Source: Nipponacmea schrenckii (lineage: Eukaryota > Mollusca > Gastropoda > Lottiidae). From it: a stretch of 64,000 bases of DNA. Within the stretch, counting starts at the first letter, position 1. The number at the start of each line of letters is the position of its first letter. Below are positions 1-15,700 of the stretch, in pieces. The notes under the pieces were generated by a model. It was given only the letters and a program-made list of their open reading frames with translations. It ran no database searches and was not told the origin of the DNA. The DNA lies in contig CM060203.1 in assembly GCA_030562195.1 (NCBI GenBank), positions 7,206,208 through 7,270,207 of the forward strand. The letters are read 5' to 3'. Made by a program: the position numbers and the translations under genes.

Positions 1-3000
1 GATTTGGATTCGGACATTCATATCAGTACTTTGAGTGTTTTCTGAATGTTGTTTTAATGGTAATATTTTCAATAGATTAGTTTGTGTAAGGCTCGACCGT
101 TAAGTGTGCTAACACGTGAAAAAATTAAATAGGACTATAGCAAAAATTGTATCCAAAATCTTAGAAAATCCAAAAAAAGATTATAAGCTCAACTCCTTTG
201 TAAGTGCAAAGCATGGGGGTGGCTAAATGAGCGGGTTTTTTGGGGGTTTTTTTGCGTTAACGGATAGTTACATCTGGCAATGTGCAAACACCGGGGGGGG
301 GGGGTCATCATTTTATGTTAACTGGGTATTCTCCATTCCTGCTTTATTTCCTGTACCAATACCTCATGATTTGCCTTTGTAAGATGACAAACTTGCTCTA
401 TCATCGTACAGACACGTGTAATCACGTTTTGAGTTCGAGTTGGTGTTTGAGTTACGCCGAGAAGCTGAGGCAACGCGCTCGCCATACACCATGCCTTCTC
501 CTACACTTATTTTAAATACAACCATGTCATTCATTTCATGAATGAATAACAAAATAAAAGACATACAATATTGTGCTGACAAGACAAATGTTGTTAGTTT
601 TTTTTAAATATTGTGAAACGTTTCCATAATTGTGACAGTTTGAATTTTTTTTCTAAATGAGCACGTGTTTTGATTGAAGTTGTAAACTGTCTTTAAAATT
701 GCATATTTTAATAGACGACACATTAAAATATATCCTCCAGCACATCTTAAAGGGAATGTCGCTCATGTTTTTTGGAACAGGGAAGGGTGTTACAAATTGG
801 TCTAAAAGGCATCCAAATGGGACAATAAACTGAAAGACTAAGTGCCAAAGATTTTGCTCGTTAAAACACGTCCGAAACCTCTTGTCGGTGATGCATGTCG
901 GAAAGGCTATCGTGGACAAGGCGTCAATTTGTTTGAATATTAGACACTACATTAAAACCTCGTACAACACATTGTTGAAATTAAAAATAGTAAGCAAATA
1001 CCACCATTCCAGAAAAATATACTTCAGTGCAAACTGTATGGTCATGTCGGTCGTAAGGGCATAAGGCTTCATCTGTGATACTACACCAATTGTGATTATT
1101 ACATCGTTACATTGCACTGATAGCTATTAAATAGTTAAATATATATATATGGATTTGCTTTGATTTTAAGATATCGTCTAAATCAGTCTGACCTTTCTGA
1201 TATCATGTACACAAATCTTAATGAAAAATTTATTGATTTGCTTCTATGTAATTCAGTGATATTAATTTGTATTATGAGGTAGTTAGTTGTCAATTCAATT
1301 CCACAAATGGTTTCTCTCGTAGGCTACGGTGTTCGGAAAGTTGGACACTTACACGCGGTTCGGGTGGCTCGAAGAAATAGATGCTGGCAAGCTTCCGCAA
1401 AGCCTCGGCGAGTTAGGGCATTCGTTTGCCTTTTGAACCTATGTGTCAACGCAAATTAGCGCACCGCAACAAAACACGCACAATTGTATTATTGCTCGCG
1501 TAACCTTAGAAAGTTGGTTCATAATTCCCAAAGCCGTCAAAGCAAATTAATATACTACAACAAAACACGCGAAATGAGCGCGAATATTATCTCGAAAACA
1601 AACACGCGACGCTTCCTCGCCATTTTATAGTAGCTAAGCGAGTTACACGCTTTGTCGCTACCTCGGTTCTCAAACCCGTTTGCGCACGGAACAGATTACT
1701 GCGCATGCGGATTGACCTACCTTCAACTTTACCCGCCGAATTTGATCATTTGAGGCGATTTTTGTATGTCTATATTGACCTCATGTTCCTTTGGACATAT
1801 ACATGAACCAACCGTTGCTTTAGCGATTCTCGTCTTAGAGACTAATAATCTCCCCTGGCAAACCATACGTCACTATTTAATGTATCCAATCAGTGATCTC
1901 GTAATATTTGGACTGATTCAAAATGGCGGCCTCCAATAAATCATTGTTTTAATCAAGTTTTCTATCGAATGCCTGAGCCAAAACCAGAAAAAAATGACGC
2001 AGGCACTTTTAGATAACAAAGTCATTTTTATTTGTACCAAAACTGCAAGCGGTAAATCACTTTCTAACGAATCTGTCCCCTGTCGTTATGCCAGAACCAG
2101 TTTGTGTGCTCGTAATCGCTCCTCGGCTAAAACTAACACGGTCAGCCATTTTTTTTTTCATAATACGGCCTTGACCTTGTAGACTCGATTATCCCAGAAT
2201 AAAACTGTAACTGTTGAAAGGAATCTAATTGGTAGAAGAGTAAACTCTCGACCAAACAAAATTAATAACGAGTATCTGGAATTGTGAAAGCAACGGTTGG
2301 TTTATGTATAGGCCTATATCCAAACGTTGCGATAGGAGTATGTATTTACCTCTTTCACGAAGAATTTCATTAGAACGCATCTGAGAGCAGTCAACCGTTT
2401 AGATTATGTTTTGGAAACGTTCTCGGCAAGCTCGTTTTATAACAGGGTAAATTTGTGATATTATCGCGACCTGGTCCGGACAGAGAACGGAACGCTTTAT
2501 AGCAGCCTGGTTTAAACGAGGCTTTCGAGTTGGAGCAGAATTGGAAGCCTTCTGAGAATGCTAGACCATTTACATAAAAATTCATCCGTACCATTCTGAG
2601 TCCCGTTCTTAGAACGGATAAATTTTTGTAGTGTAAACCCTGGTTCATGGCTTGGAGTGTTGGATTCCTGCTCACAAACGTGTTCGTATTATAAAACTTG
2701 AGTAGGAACTATGACGAATCAGGTCACAATGTTCCGATTGGCGTCAACTCTTATAAAATCATCTCTATCCTCTTAGGCTTACAACATGCCCTAAACATTT
2801 TGAAAATTTGACCCAAATATGTATAGACGATGTAGATAAAATGGTATTTATTTTCACTATAACCTGTCAATGGTTAATGAGGTAAATTATGAGTCAATAT
2901 TGACAAGCGTTATCTGGATATGACTATTTAATTGTTTATTATTGATTCAGGATTTAGACTATCTTAGACTGTATTGAATTTAGGATTAATACATTAGGAC

Positions 3001-6000
3001 TAACTACCGATTTCCAATAAATTATCGCCATTATCAGCCTCTAAATCGCTTTTTATTATTCTAATATATTCCTCTTACAGCTCGAATTTTCCTATTTGCA
3101 TAAATTTGCATATATTATGTTAATCCATGTTTGATTCTCCAAATTTTTAATATTTCCATTGGATTTACATAAATTTTGTTAATCCGATAATCGAAATTTG
3201 TTGAATTGACGAACGTTTTCAAGGTATAATACCTCTTAAGATGACCAAAAAATTTAAATTTTCATACTAAGCGAAAATGAATCCTCGTTCTCCAGTAGAC
3301 TAGACTTACGTTTAAATTTCTTAATTCTAAGGATATCGTATAATATACAAATTCTATTCTTTAGTTCAATGATTATTGATCAGTAAATACAGGGTCGCGT
3401 TTTTTGGGTTTTTTTTTAATAAGTTTCACTCAAATTGAACAAATTTCTTTTCTATTGATAGTTACTAATATTTATGCTGTATTTTGGATACTTGAAAATA
3501 TTAGCATGAATTATGTAGATTGCTTCGATAACAATAAATGATTCGATCAACTCAAACGATTAATTGAAACAACAATTATTTTAAAAATAATGATCTTATC
3601 AAAACCGATAATTGATTTAAAGATGCAGTATCGATTTCTTATCTTAATCTGATAATCCAAGATAGATAATCTATGAGATTATAGATTTTTAATCTGATTG
3701 GGCTTTTCTCTCTTCTTGATTGATTTTACTCACTCTTCGTTGCATTTCTCCCTAAATAAACAAATATTTCGGGGTACGATATCATGATTTTAATGATTAA
3801 GCAATTAATTTATCAATACAATCTGTTCTCTCTATGAAGTTGTAAGATAAAATTATAATTGTGTAAATATCAGTATATTGTGTATGTATATGTATGTATT
3901 CTGTAATTGTCTGATGAGCCTTTTTGTTTCAAAGAAATAAGACTTAGAAATTGTTATTGATTTTCAATTTCTACTAGGACTCTATAACAGGAGATATATA
4001 ACATAAATTTCCACCCAACATCTAAACCAAATGATACTTGAAAAGAGACGACAGCGGGACATGTATTGGACAATAATTATGAAACTGAATTACAGGATAC
4101 GGTTCTGGAATTTACTTTCAAAAGGGAATGATGCCAATCGTAAATTTATAATGTATTCAATCGATGTAAATTGCAAAGAGGAAAAATACAAATTTGTTTT
4201 TACAGTTTAAAAATCACGACATTTTTTACTATACAAAAATACAAAACATTATTATGTCAAAAATAAAAAACTATTTGAATGATCTATACTATGCAATTTG
4301 TCTTTTCGCATTTTATAAATTGAAGGCCTATTTTATAATGTGAGTTCGAATTCCATTTTAAAAATAAAATGAAACACGATAGCATACTGCAATTGCAAAC
4401 ATGTATATTTCCCAGAAATTTAAAAATACACTATATAAATTCTATAGACCTACAAAACAAAAAGAATAGTTTCTTCCGTTGATTATTGACCACGGTTTTT
4501 TTTCTTGCCTTTTGCTGCCGACATTTCATCATCAATGCCTCTAGACCCGAGATTTAAAAACTTTACGATACAGATGTATAGGGCTTTCGGAAAATGAGAA
4601 ATTTAACCCACTGAACATTAAAGTGTACTGGGGGAATTTTCGACCAGGTTATTAAGTTAAATTGTCAAAAATTAACTCGATCAAGGCTATGTGCGTAAGG
4701 TTCGAATTTTACGAGAAAATAGAAATGAATTTGATATAATTCTATAATAATTTCATATAAAATATTGTAGAAAATTGAAGTTTAACTTCACTTGTGCAAA
4801 CTTAGTCTTAGAAATCATAAACCATTGTTGATCATTGTCATATATTGCTTGCTTGTAAATAGACGTGGATTTGATATAGTAACATGTAATTTTTAGACCG
4901 TCATAAACAAAATAATACAAAACAGATGGTTATTGTGGTAAGATTGCAACATTGAAATTTGATTCATTTATATATTGATTAAAATAAAATAGATTTTATA
5001 TTGTACGCGTAAATAGAAGAAAATAAGATATTGAAATACGTAATTTCAAACAAATACATTGTAATACAAATGCCTATGTTACATTGTAAATTTTCATATA
5101 ATTGTTTTTAAAATCACGTACATTTGACTTCAAATTGAAAAAAATTACCGAAAGCCGCTCACTTCGCTATTAAAATTAAACATATTAAAGAAAGCGAATT
5201 ATAAATGGTGATTTTAAACAGTAATTAATTTTTTCAGTCAAATAAAGAATCATGATATAGACGTCTTGGTTAAGTTTTTAGATTATTAAATTTGCTCGGA
5301 TAACTGCACTTTATATTTTTCTGATCGAATTTATATTTTCAATTAAATTGTAGAGAGCGAAATTGATTTTAAATTTTTCGTTTCTTAATTAAGGATGTTC
5401 AGAATTCAAGCGTATCATTTAAAATCAACAGAGTTTCTTAAAATATATTGCATCGATGTTCAGATAATTCTATGAAATTATTTAATAGTAATTATAAGAA
5501 TTAACTTAACTTATAACGAAATGTATATGAAGGAAAGAAAGATACAAATATAAAGAGGCAGACGATGACTTAAAATTATAAGAAAAATAATGAATCAAAG
5601 GTATTTCCCTCTGTTTATAATGCCTAAATTGTTACAGGGAGATTCCTTAAAAATAATATACGACTGTCCTCGAATAAAACAGTGGATTAATGTTGTAAGT
5701 TTAAAGAAAACACTATATTCGTCATTCATAATTCACTTGAATGTACATGCAAATTTTGATTACCAAATGCCTAAATGCATCTCAGTTTGAAAAAGATAAT
5801 AGACAGTAAATCAAAGGCATCAATGACTGATGGTTGCCATTGGGGCATCTTATATCTTATATATTTCTGTTAAGAAGGATTTAAATATAGATGTTTTAGG
5901 AAAAACATTTCCTTACGTATTAATGTGTTCATAAATCAGGGGCATAATGCACTTTAATGTATAAGAAATTTAATAAACGAAAGGCACTTTTTATTCTGAT

Positions 6001-6702
6001 TAAAGGCTCTTAACTAAAATATTATGTTAAAACATAAATTACCTGAACAACAAACCTATGTTCTGTATACAGTAGACTACGGTAGGGTAGAGATATTACT
6101 ACCGCCAGTATTTTCATTGGTCGTGAAACTGTCGGTAAAAAATGGGTTGAAGTCGTCGTAGTTTCGATTGGTAGAAATCTAAAGCGATACTTGTCTCGAT
6201 GTTCACAATCAAACCATGTTGTTTTTACACGAGAGAGGGAGATGACAGGATTAAGAGTACGAGTGGCCGTGGAGGTCCGGTGATTACCCACAACAATATC
6301 ATGATCAAATTAGTGTGTTTGTTTAAGCGAAGCCCACCGCGGGATCGCTGAGGCAGAGCGTCACAGTCTTAATGAGTGAAAGCCGTCGACTCCACGGACT
6401 GGACTTGGTGGTTTAAGACTCCCCTAATGGAGTCCGTTGGTCATTTGCGTATTAAGATACACAACCGGACTAACACTGACCATTGTAATATTTCGGACTT
6501 ATCATCCAATGTACTGAGCAGTGTTCATCCATAGTGGAATATTTATCAGTGATTACTTAATGCTACTTCTATAGTATATCAATCATTTTACCTGATATAC
6601 TCTTTGAGTGTTATTCTTTTGAATTCGCCGACGGATTTTTTGTTGTGGTTTTTTGATTTAGTGTGGTTGTTTTTGTGAATTTGAATAAATTTACAGTATA
6701 AT
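1..6702. other. Intergenic region upstream of the BMPER gene
   Basis: No gene can be supported here. The open frames are short, have no recognisable protein similarity and do not link through plausible splice sites. The sequence is AT-rich except for a more GC-rich, CpG-containing patch at about 1320-1780, where a short motif of the form caacaaaacacgc occurs twice (near 1467 and 1558). An inverted-repeat element is at 1790-2324. The last few hundred bases should hold the 5' UTR and promoter of the BMPER gene, but I see no clear TATA box or initiator that fixes the start of transcription. Confidence 0.6.
1790..2324. repeat. Inverted-repeat element, about 535 bp (MITE-like)
   Basis: The left arm at 1790-1821 and the right arm at 2287-2324 are imperfect reverse complements sharing the core accaaccgttgcttt; the right arm carries a few extra bases (ggcct). 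The interior has no intact gene. A paired terminal repeat around a short non-coding interior fits a non-autonomous DNA transposon, but I could not define a target-site duplication. Confidence 0.5.
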
Positions 6703-9700
6703 ATGTATTATTCGGAATTATCAGTACCTGCCAAATGCATCACTCTTTGTATTTTGATGTGTTTTCCTATTCTTATACAAGCCCAGCTAACAGGTAAGTT
6801 TTTTACTCTATTAAACACATTACTTAAATTTGTCGGCATATTTGCTCATTTAATGTACACGCTTTATTCATTACTATTTTGGCATAGTCATTCTAAAGCG
6901 GTATGTCGTTCCTGTACACAATTTTCTTCGAATGCTTTCTAATTCACTATCATACGTAATTGCATAAGCTGTAATAAAACGCATAAGGACTTGAATTTTT
7001 GATTTGATATTCGACTGGTAATGATGAACTATAAACTATGAATTAAAATTCCATATCATTTCTGACGATACGTTGAATGAACTGGTGTTTCATTACATAA
7101 GCAAATAAAAACGTAGACATTTCGAGGTATGCAATCAATGCAATCTAAGATAATACTTCAATATCTAGGCGACTTTAGTCGGGAAAAATTAAAAGTAAAT
7201 AAATTCGAGTTTTCTCTTAAAAATGTCACTTTTTATCGGTATTTAAAGTCCGATAAGTAGGTCAAAGAAGGTTCGTAAATCATTTTTAATATGAGCAGTC
7301 AAATTTATTATATTCATTTGTCAGACGACGATCTTTTTATTTCAGCTCAAAACAATAATTATAACATTTTTACGTAAATTGTTTACATTTATATTGCCAT
7401 AATATTTCCACAATATGTGTAACGCACGTGCAAATAAATAGAATAAGAATGCGCCCCCTGGAACGGATCAAAACAATATTTCTGTAAATTATTCCGCCTG
7501 GTTTTGGTGTTCACCACACGGTTATTCTAATCCGTTAAAAATACACAACATTCTTAGTAACTCATTTGTCAGATGAAGGTGTATAATTCTTTAACATATA
7601 TTCCTGGCTAATTTTTCCTCTCTGTACATTGTATGATGTTGCACGATTTCGTTAGTCTAATCAGAAAAGTAAAAAATATGATATTTAATCCATTGATAAC
7701 TTCTCTTAAACATATATCATGTAAACTATACATTAAAGATGAATTAAAGATCAACTTATTACCATTTCAGAGAGCTCACATAATGGTATTATACTTTATT
7801 AAACATACACGTTTTTATTTTCTTGCAAATTAACTATAAACTGTCTGGCATCAAAGGTTCCAAAATGTTACTTGGAATTTTACTGAAATATTTTTACAGT
7901 GTACAGTATATTAATGTAAAGCAAATATCAAGTCAAAGTATGGCCCAAGGTCTCTGGCATTCTTAAGGTATAATAACATAGATCATATACTTGAAATCTC
8001 CACTCAATTTGTATTGACATATGCTTCAAAATATTCGTCGAGTTCGACCTCTTACTGTATATGATTTCAATATTCGATATCATTCGATTATTGCCTAACT
8101 GTTGTTTTTACAAAACATAGTGCTCTACAGATAGCAAAATTGATACCATGGCTTGATTTTACTCCCTCCATTTTGAAATTAGGATTTAACAGTGTCTAAT
8201 AAGTTAAAAGAAAAATGGTATCTTTAGTATTTTGAGCTCCTTTCTTCCCCTATTGCATAACACAAAATTTTGATATGTTTTCATATCATGGTAAAAAATG
8301 TATCTATAACACAATCAATACAAGCCTTAAGCCATACGATTTCTATCTGAACCTCTATCTTAATATTGTCATCTAAAGCGGTGAGATCAAAGAAAAGAAC
8401 AGAAATAATCCATGTGAGCCTTCTTTTTTCCTTAAATATCTTTTTACTTATAATGACAATAGGGCAAGTGTTTGAATAGATTTCAAAATATAACAGAGCT
8501 CCGGCACAGTTAAATTTTCACGGTGTTGTATGGCGGGCTTTAGTTTAGCACAGCAGGGTAGACCTTATTTTTCAAAATACAATCGTTGTTCACTTTAGCA
8601 TTTCATTCACCGACTCATAAAAAAAACATTTTCCAATTTTTGAAATTATTGAGTTAAAACTTGACAATGTACTGCATTTATCACATAATTGTCTTTTCTA
8701 CATATTGGGCACATTTATACTATTTCGTCATTGTAAATGTTAAAAATTCAATCAAAACGCATATGGAAATATTTTTCATTTAATTTGCTCATATATCAAT
8801 GAGAAATATTTCTAAGTTTATTTCAAAACGGTAAAAATCTCGGAATAGACAACAAAATAAGAATACGAAATTATAGTTTTTCTTTCAAAGTCAATTTCGA
8901 ACTTCGCTTCCTAACCACGAACTTAAACATCATTTTTTGAAACGTTATTTAAAGTCTTAATTTACAAATAGTTACCATATTTGAATACAAGGCAAAAACT
9001 CTGCACAGGAGAAACCAAAAATATCTACAAAACGATTCAGTATTGAAATAAGTGTAAATGGCTAAGAAGAGACAAACAAAAAATCATTCTTTTTAAAATG
9101 GTCTATTGCTCTTTTGGTTTATGATGTGTAAAGAACATAACTTAATAACAAAATTGCTCTTTTCTTTAACCATTCGTCAAAATCCCTGACAGTTCTTAAA
9201 CAAAATTGTCCCCAAATACGTCAAACAGAGGGTTTATGTAAATTGGCGTTGACAAGCAGTCAAGGAATCTGCTAAAGCGAAACGAAGAATTGACTAACTG
9301 GGTATAATTTAGGGAAGGGGGTATTGTTACGTGCAGACGATAGGGCAATTTTCTACCCTGGATATCGCCGATAATAAAACAAGAGACTTTGTTTGAAACA
9401 TAATCATCTCGAACACCCAATCCTGTATTCGACAGGCACTCCCGACTACCCCGTGGTTTATTGCAGCCACCAACTTGATTATTATTGTACTACAATGAAT
9501 ACTAATGAAGTGGCTATTTACACTAAATACTCGTTAAATTAGCCTCTTTAAATTAAGAGATGCAAAGTGGTGTTACATAAGAGTCAACAATCTGCAAAAT
9601 AGATTTATTAAATATGTTTTAAGTTTCTTGTGCTTTCTAGGCTTCAATCACTTTAGCCTATTTATGATAAGTATCAAATATCATACACGATCACAATGTC

Positions 9701-12700
9701 TTACACCTTGAAATGTTTGATGATTTGAAGTTCTTGTACAATTACTAGGCCTGTATAGGTAACATTCTTTGTTGCATAATATTTCATGCAACCTATCTTG
9801 TTTTTTTCAGGAACCGTTACGCGATGCTACAATGAAGGCGGCGAAGTAAAGATTCCAGGAATTACTACAGACCCCTGCATTTCCTGCTATTGTATGGTAA
9901 GAAACTTTACGAATCATAGAAATATCATTGTCATTCCTATCTCTCTTCTGCACCGAATGGCCTCCACCAGACGTCAAATCGACAACACACGTGTCTGTGA
10001 TAAATGAGCACATAATACGATGACGTCAGAGAAATCTGTGCACCACTTCCGTATCTCGGTTCACCAGAGAAAACATGTGTGTTTTTTATTGTTTTGGGCA
10101 AGACGTTTTATCTGATAGGCCATAGGGTTTGTTTGGGTGGTCGAACGATAGCCAACAGAAACGAAACCCAGTCCCACAGATAATGGAAATTCTTAAAGGC
10201 ACAGGGCAGATATCTCCACTTCCAAATGTCATGTTTTCTCCAATAACAGAAATATGTTGTTGCGTACAATTGATAGAATCAAACAAAAATATCTTTAGGG
10301 TTTGGCGAATATCTTATTCATAACTTTCTGTATTATTTGAGAATGTTATGCCAATTCAAATAGCATTAGCTTTTAGAGACAAAAACCTTCAGGAAAAAAC
10401 AGTGAAATATTCAATCGAATAAACGACTTCTTTAAAAGTTCAAAAAGCGTATTTTCAAAGTCATTTGATTCAGGAGCCAAGGAATGTATTAAATAACTTA
10501 ATGAATTAGTCTGCATTCAGTTTGTCTTAATTATTAGTCAGAGGCTGAAGATTCATCATACAAATTACAATTGCCTGTGGTGATCAAATTACGAACGCCC
10601 GTGATGATTAATGATGCTAGATTTCATGATAAAACTCCTTGCCATTGTCTTATCAATCTTTCATTTGTTTGGTCTTCTACTGAAATTCCTTCATGCATTT
10701 TAACTATTGCGTAGGCTAACTAAATAAGAGCTAAAAATTCTTTTAGAAAGCTCAAAATATTTCGACCACACAGAGTTTTATTAAATAACAACAAATTTTG
10801 AACTGAATTTTTTCTATAATTTCAAAATTGTCTCTATTCATGAAATATTTTAAATGGAAAATACCAATTGCATTCTTGAAGATAATATTGTGTACTAACT
10901 CATTTTGGTAGGTTTATATCAATACTCCTAATGAAAACGTATAGAAAACATTTTGAAAATTAATGAACAACCTTCGAAACATCGTATTGTAATGATATTA
11001 TGCAATGGCTTTCAAAACAAGCGAAGCGATCATCAAATTTCTTTTAACTTTATAATGAAAACTTGTTAAAAATATATACAAATATATAACAAATTTTTCA
11101 TTCAACTAAATTTTTCAATGAAACAGGTTTTTTTTATTTTCGACCGACTTCAACCAAGCAATGATAAACCGCCTTAAGAATTTGCCATCTTTTTAAGTGC
11201 ATTGTGGCTGAAAATTCGACTCGAGAATGTGAACTTGATTTTTCATTCTTATCCTTTATTACATTGCTTAAATGAACATTAGACATTGTAGAAAACACGA
11301 GGGGGTGTTCTCTGACACTTAGCCAAATACTTTTTTTTTAAATATTTGCCTTTTTGCTTGATGTCGATTTTTTCCGTCAAACTAGCTTCAGATAATTTTT
11401 GTAATGAAATAGCCTCGGGTAAGAGTCGCTCGACTGTTGACTGAAACCCGAAATCGCATTAGATATGACAGTATTGTTAGGATCCCTGTCTTTGTGAAAG
11501 GGACTTGGAAAATGATTTAATTCATGAAATAGTCGCCGATGTTGTGTAAAGTTTAAGTTTTGGATCATTTATGAAATAAGGCCCACCCATGTGGCGAGAG
11601 CCGGTGCCCTTTGTACTATTATATTTATTTGAGAAGAAGAAAGGGATTGAAGTAATGCACCGTATTTAAACACGTCCCTACTTTCTACTTTCTCGAATTT
11701 GTCAGCACGTGTCGCATGCATACATTGCCTTAAAACTGGCTTTCCCGTTATTTGAAATTTTAATGTAGCCAGGAAATCAAATCTTCGTTTTGGGTGTATC
11801 TAACGAATTCCGGAATTCACCATAAACCATCATAACACATCCATTCGGCACCATTCAAAAGTTGGGAGGCTTTGATCATATTTGTATCATTGGCATTATT
11901 TCGTACTTACGACCTAAAGGCGTTTCCTGAAATACAGATAACTGTAGGAGATAATAATTTTATGATTCCAAAGAATTCGACGATTGTTTTTCAGCTATGC
12001 AGATTCTTTGAAAGATAAGGCAACTAAAAAAATCAGAATGTACTACGTTGTACCTTAATTTAAAAAACACAAAACAAACTATGACAAATTTAACACAAGA
12101 AAAACTTGACAGTTTCTCGTAAGATTTGATTTGTAACATTTTCGAGTGATTCCGAACAAAAAATAAATTTGTTTAATATACAGTTTCAATTCCCCACCTT
12201 TGGATCATGGCTAGTGAAGTGAAATGCACCGAAAACTACGTCCTAATGGTAATTTAAAATTTTGTCTAAAGAATGTAGTTCAGCAAGGCGACGTCTTTCC
12301 TCCTTCCTATTTCTCGTTGTGTGTAAATGAATAACAGAATTGTACTGGCATACGAAATTATGAGGTTTTCTGATCTTTGCCTTTATTTTAGAACCACCAA
12401 AGTGAAAAAGCATGTTTGAAAATTCTTTGAAAGTGTTATATCATCACCTTTTGAGAATTTCACGGCCAAAACGTTAATTTTGAATTAATTAGGTAGTTTT
12501 AAAAAGCAGGTGTCGGTCGATGTCTGAGTATTTTTGGGGCGACTTGCATAACTGTAAATGTGAATTCAAGTTTTGCTTTTTTTTAAATGTACTACATCCA
12601 TCAACAGGGCATTCTAAACTGTCATTTTCAACCACCTGCGAGGAACATTTTCCACCCATAAAACATGAATTATGTACGTTTCATTTGCTTTCTTGTATCT

Positions 12701-15700
12701 CTACAAAAAATTTATGTTTCATTTTATGGTGAAGAAACTGCAAAAAAAGTAATTTTTGAAATAATGAAATTTTAACTTTTTTATAATGATATTTTGTTTT
12801 AATGATGATTAAACTTTTAGCCACAATCTTAGGAAAATAAGATTGAGATAAAATAATTGCCGTTTCAGAAAAAAAAATTGCATCGCAGTATATTAGATTT
12901 TCATTTCTTGAAAGATACATGTTTTTGTGAACTGGCTGACATGCCGAAAAAAGACATTTGCATGTAGTCTATACATTTTGAGAACAGCTTTGAAATCATA
13001 CTTCCATTCAGTTCAATCATTCGTATATTAACATTCTAACATAGATACCAGTCGTATCTTTCTATTTTTATGGATTCCTCTAATTCGTCTGCCAAAATAT
13101 TCTAAATCGGTTCTTGTGTGCAGCACTTTTTCTGAGCACAAAACAATTAGATCTATTCTTAGCGACTTATTTCAAAGACAAAACAATCTTAATGTGAACC
13201 AACCACGAGGTGCCAACAGCAGAAATTTCAAATTCTTTACCGCTACCTGGGCGCTAATTGCTCCTCATAATTTTCTTTGATCTTTTGCCGAAACGTCAAT
13301 TTGAATTAAACAGGGCCTTTGTCGCTTCGGCAGTAAAATTGACATGCTACTCGTCGTGAGGGGCATTTCCTATCATAAAACTGTTGACTTTACTTATTAT
13401 CCGTATATTGACTAACTAATTTACACCTTGGGCATCAAGTGGTTTAATATTTGACTTTGCCGATAGTCGTGTGAGAGATTTACAAACAGGTACAACATTT
13501 GACTAACTAGCTTAACCAAGTCTTGCTTGAAAGTACATTGCTTTCCACGGTAGGTAGGCCTACTTTGTGCGACATTTTAAACACTAACTTAACTAATCGT
13601 GTCTTCTTAATGATTCATTCCAACCCTGCTGGGATTTATAAACACTACCGTATCGGTCATTTCCTTTTATTGTCCTTTAAACGAACGAACTCCGGTAGCC
13701 ATGATTATAAACAAATAAACAAAATGAGCCTAAAATTATCTCTGTGGTTAATTGTGTTTTATGCTAAATCCACGGTAAACAGACATCACTGTTTTTTTTT
13801 ATCAAATTGAAAAATGTTATTTTATGGTGATAAATTAGGAATGAAATAAATTAGTTGTAAGCCGTCTACAGTCTAGTCACAATCTGGGTTTTTTCAGAAC
13901 GAGTCGTGTGGTTTTTCTCCTGACCGTCTGGTGTCTTTCACCTGTCGCTTGGCAAACAAACTGAAAACTTAAAAAGAGGCGTAGGCTTGGAGGGTGTTCG
14001 AAAGCTACCTTAAAAGCAGATCCTTAGTCATTGTTTAAGACCATTTCAGTATATCGAATTTTATAATTTTTAAAACGATCCACCCCACAGACCAGTTTAT
14101 TTATTATTGAAAGATTTATGATATTAATTTTAAAGCATGATAGGAAAATATTACATTTGATCGGCATGAAGTGGGGCGTCGACTTTGAAACGTAGGCCTA
14201 AAATGTCAAAAGAACCATAGACATTCTTGAGGGTCGCTTGTACGATATGTATTTGTCTCGTAGGTTACCCACGGTTTCTATTAATGAACTGTGAGTTGTT
14301 ACTAGGGACGGTGCAAATACATAATTTGATTTTACTGCAGTTATTAATAGTGTTCTAATACTTAAACCAACTTCAGTGAATGCTCCTTCTAACCATTAAT
14401 GGATTACTTTTACACTGGTTAGGTAATTACGGCGGTGTACGGTGTTTTTGGTTCTAGTTAATAATACCCTACTGATTATTATATAGTTATCTTTATCGAA
14501 TTAGAAAACAAACATTATAAATCTGAAGGGGTCTGAAATGACACTTGACTGATACCATGAAATATTGCTATAGTCTACTACCCGGTGATCGAAACATGTA
14601 AGCAAGCTATAGAACAGCCCTTCGACCACGCCGCCTCGCCGCCTTGTCGCCGTTTCTGATAACGAAAACTTCATTTTTTAAATGGTCATTAAAATGTCTC
14701 TAGGGTACGCCTACAATATTTATTAAAATATCAGACCTACTAGGGAATTACGTCATAAGTGTCTTTCGACGCCATCTTGAATTACAAATCAAAATGGCGA
14801 CTTTTTGAGGCGTGCGTGTTAGCCAACGTCGAAAATGCTACACACTGTTTCAATTTGTAAAATGTATGCAAGCATGTTGACGAATAATTGTCAGAACAAA
14901 AATATTTACTTGGTCATATCGTTCTGTTTAACATTCATGCATGTAGTCTGTGTCTGAGTCGCGAACACCCAGACGTTAATATGCAATTATGTCTTCAATA
15001 TATCACAATGAGAGTGAGATAGGGATGTATACACTTTGTTGACAAGTCTCTTTTCAACGTGATTAAAATTCGAACTATCTTTGAACATTGGGGGAAAGGT
15101 TTGCAGCGGCGACTCGGGGTCTGGACGAAGGGCGCCGTTTGTGGTAATCACTGGTCTACCGCGATTCACTTCAAACTAGAGAAGCGACTAAGTAAACAAA
15201 GTCTATCACTTTCGCCGGTCTACAGATAAAAATTAAAATTTTCACTGCGACAGACATAGAAAACGAAGCGTTTTGATGTTCAACATTCTCAATTTATGAC
15301 CTTCGTATCAGCTCTTCCCAAAAAACAAGGCCTGTGCTTTCGTAGTATTTTATCCACAGGAGTATATCCCTATTTTATTTACTCGTGTATATTTCTTATA
15401 TTTTCAAATAATTTCTGTTTTATTTCAGGATGGCTATGTTCAGTGTGATAAGAAAAAATGTGACAACTTGGATGGATGTCATGCTATTTTATTTGATGGC
15501 CCAAAAAAATGCTGCGACACTTGCAAAGGTAAGCAGAAATGAAATTGAAAATTTCTTAGTGTTTTTTTTTTTTTTTTCATTTTTGCAGAAAATTTAAATG
15601 AAGTCTTTTTTTTAAATATTCTGTCTTGCTTTTCTTCTTTGATCTGTTTTAATTGTAATATTTGTTACTTATAGGTTGCCGATTGAACGGAGTGAAACAC

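Noticed and set aside
2391..2675. 94-codon open frame on the minus strand upstream of BMPER
   Set aside because: No signal peptide, domain or splice partner; composition looks like chance translation or repeat sequence.
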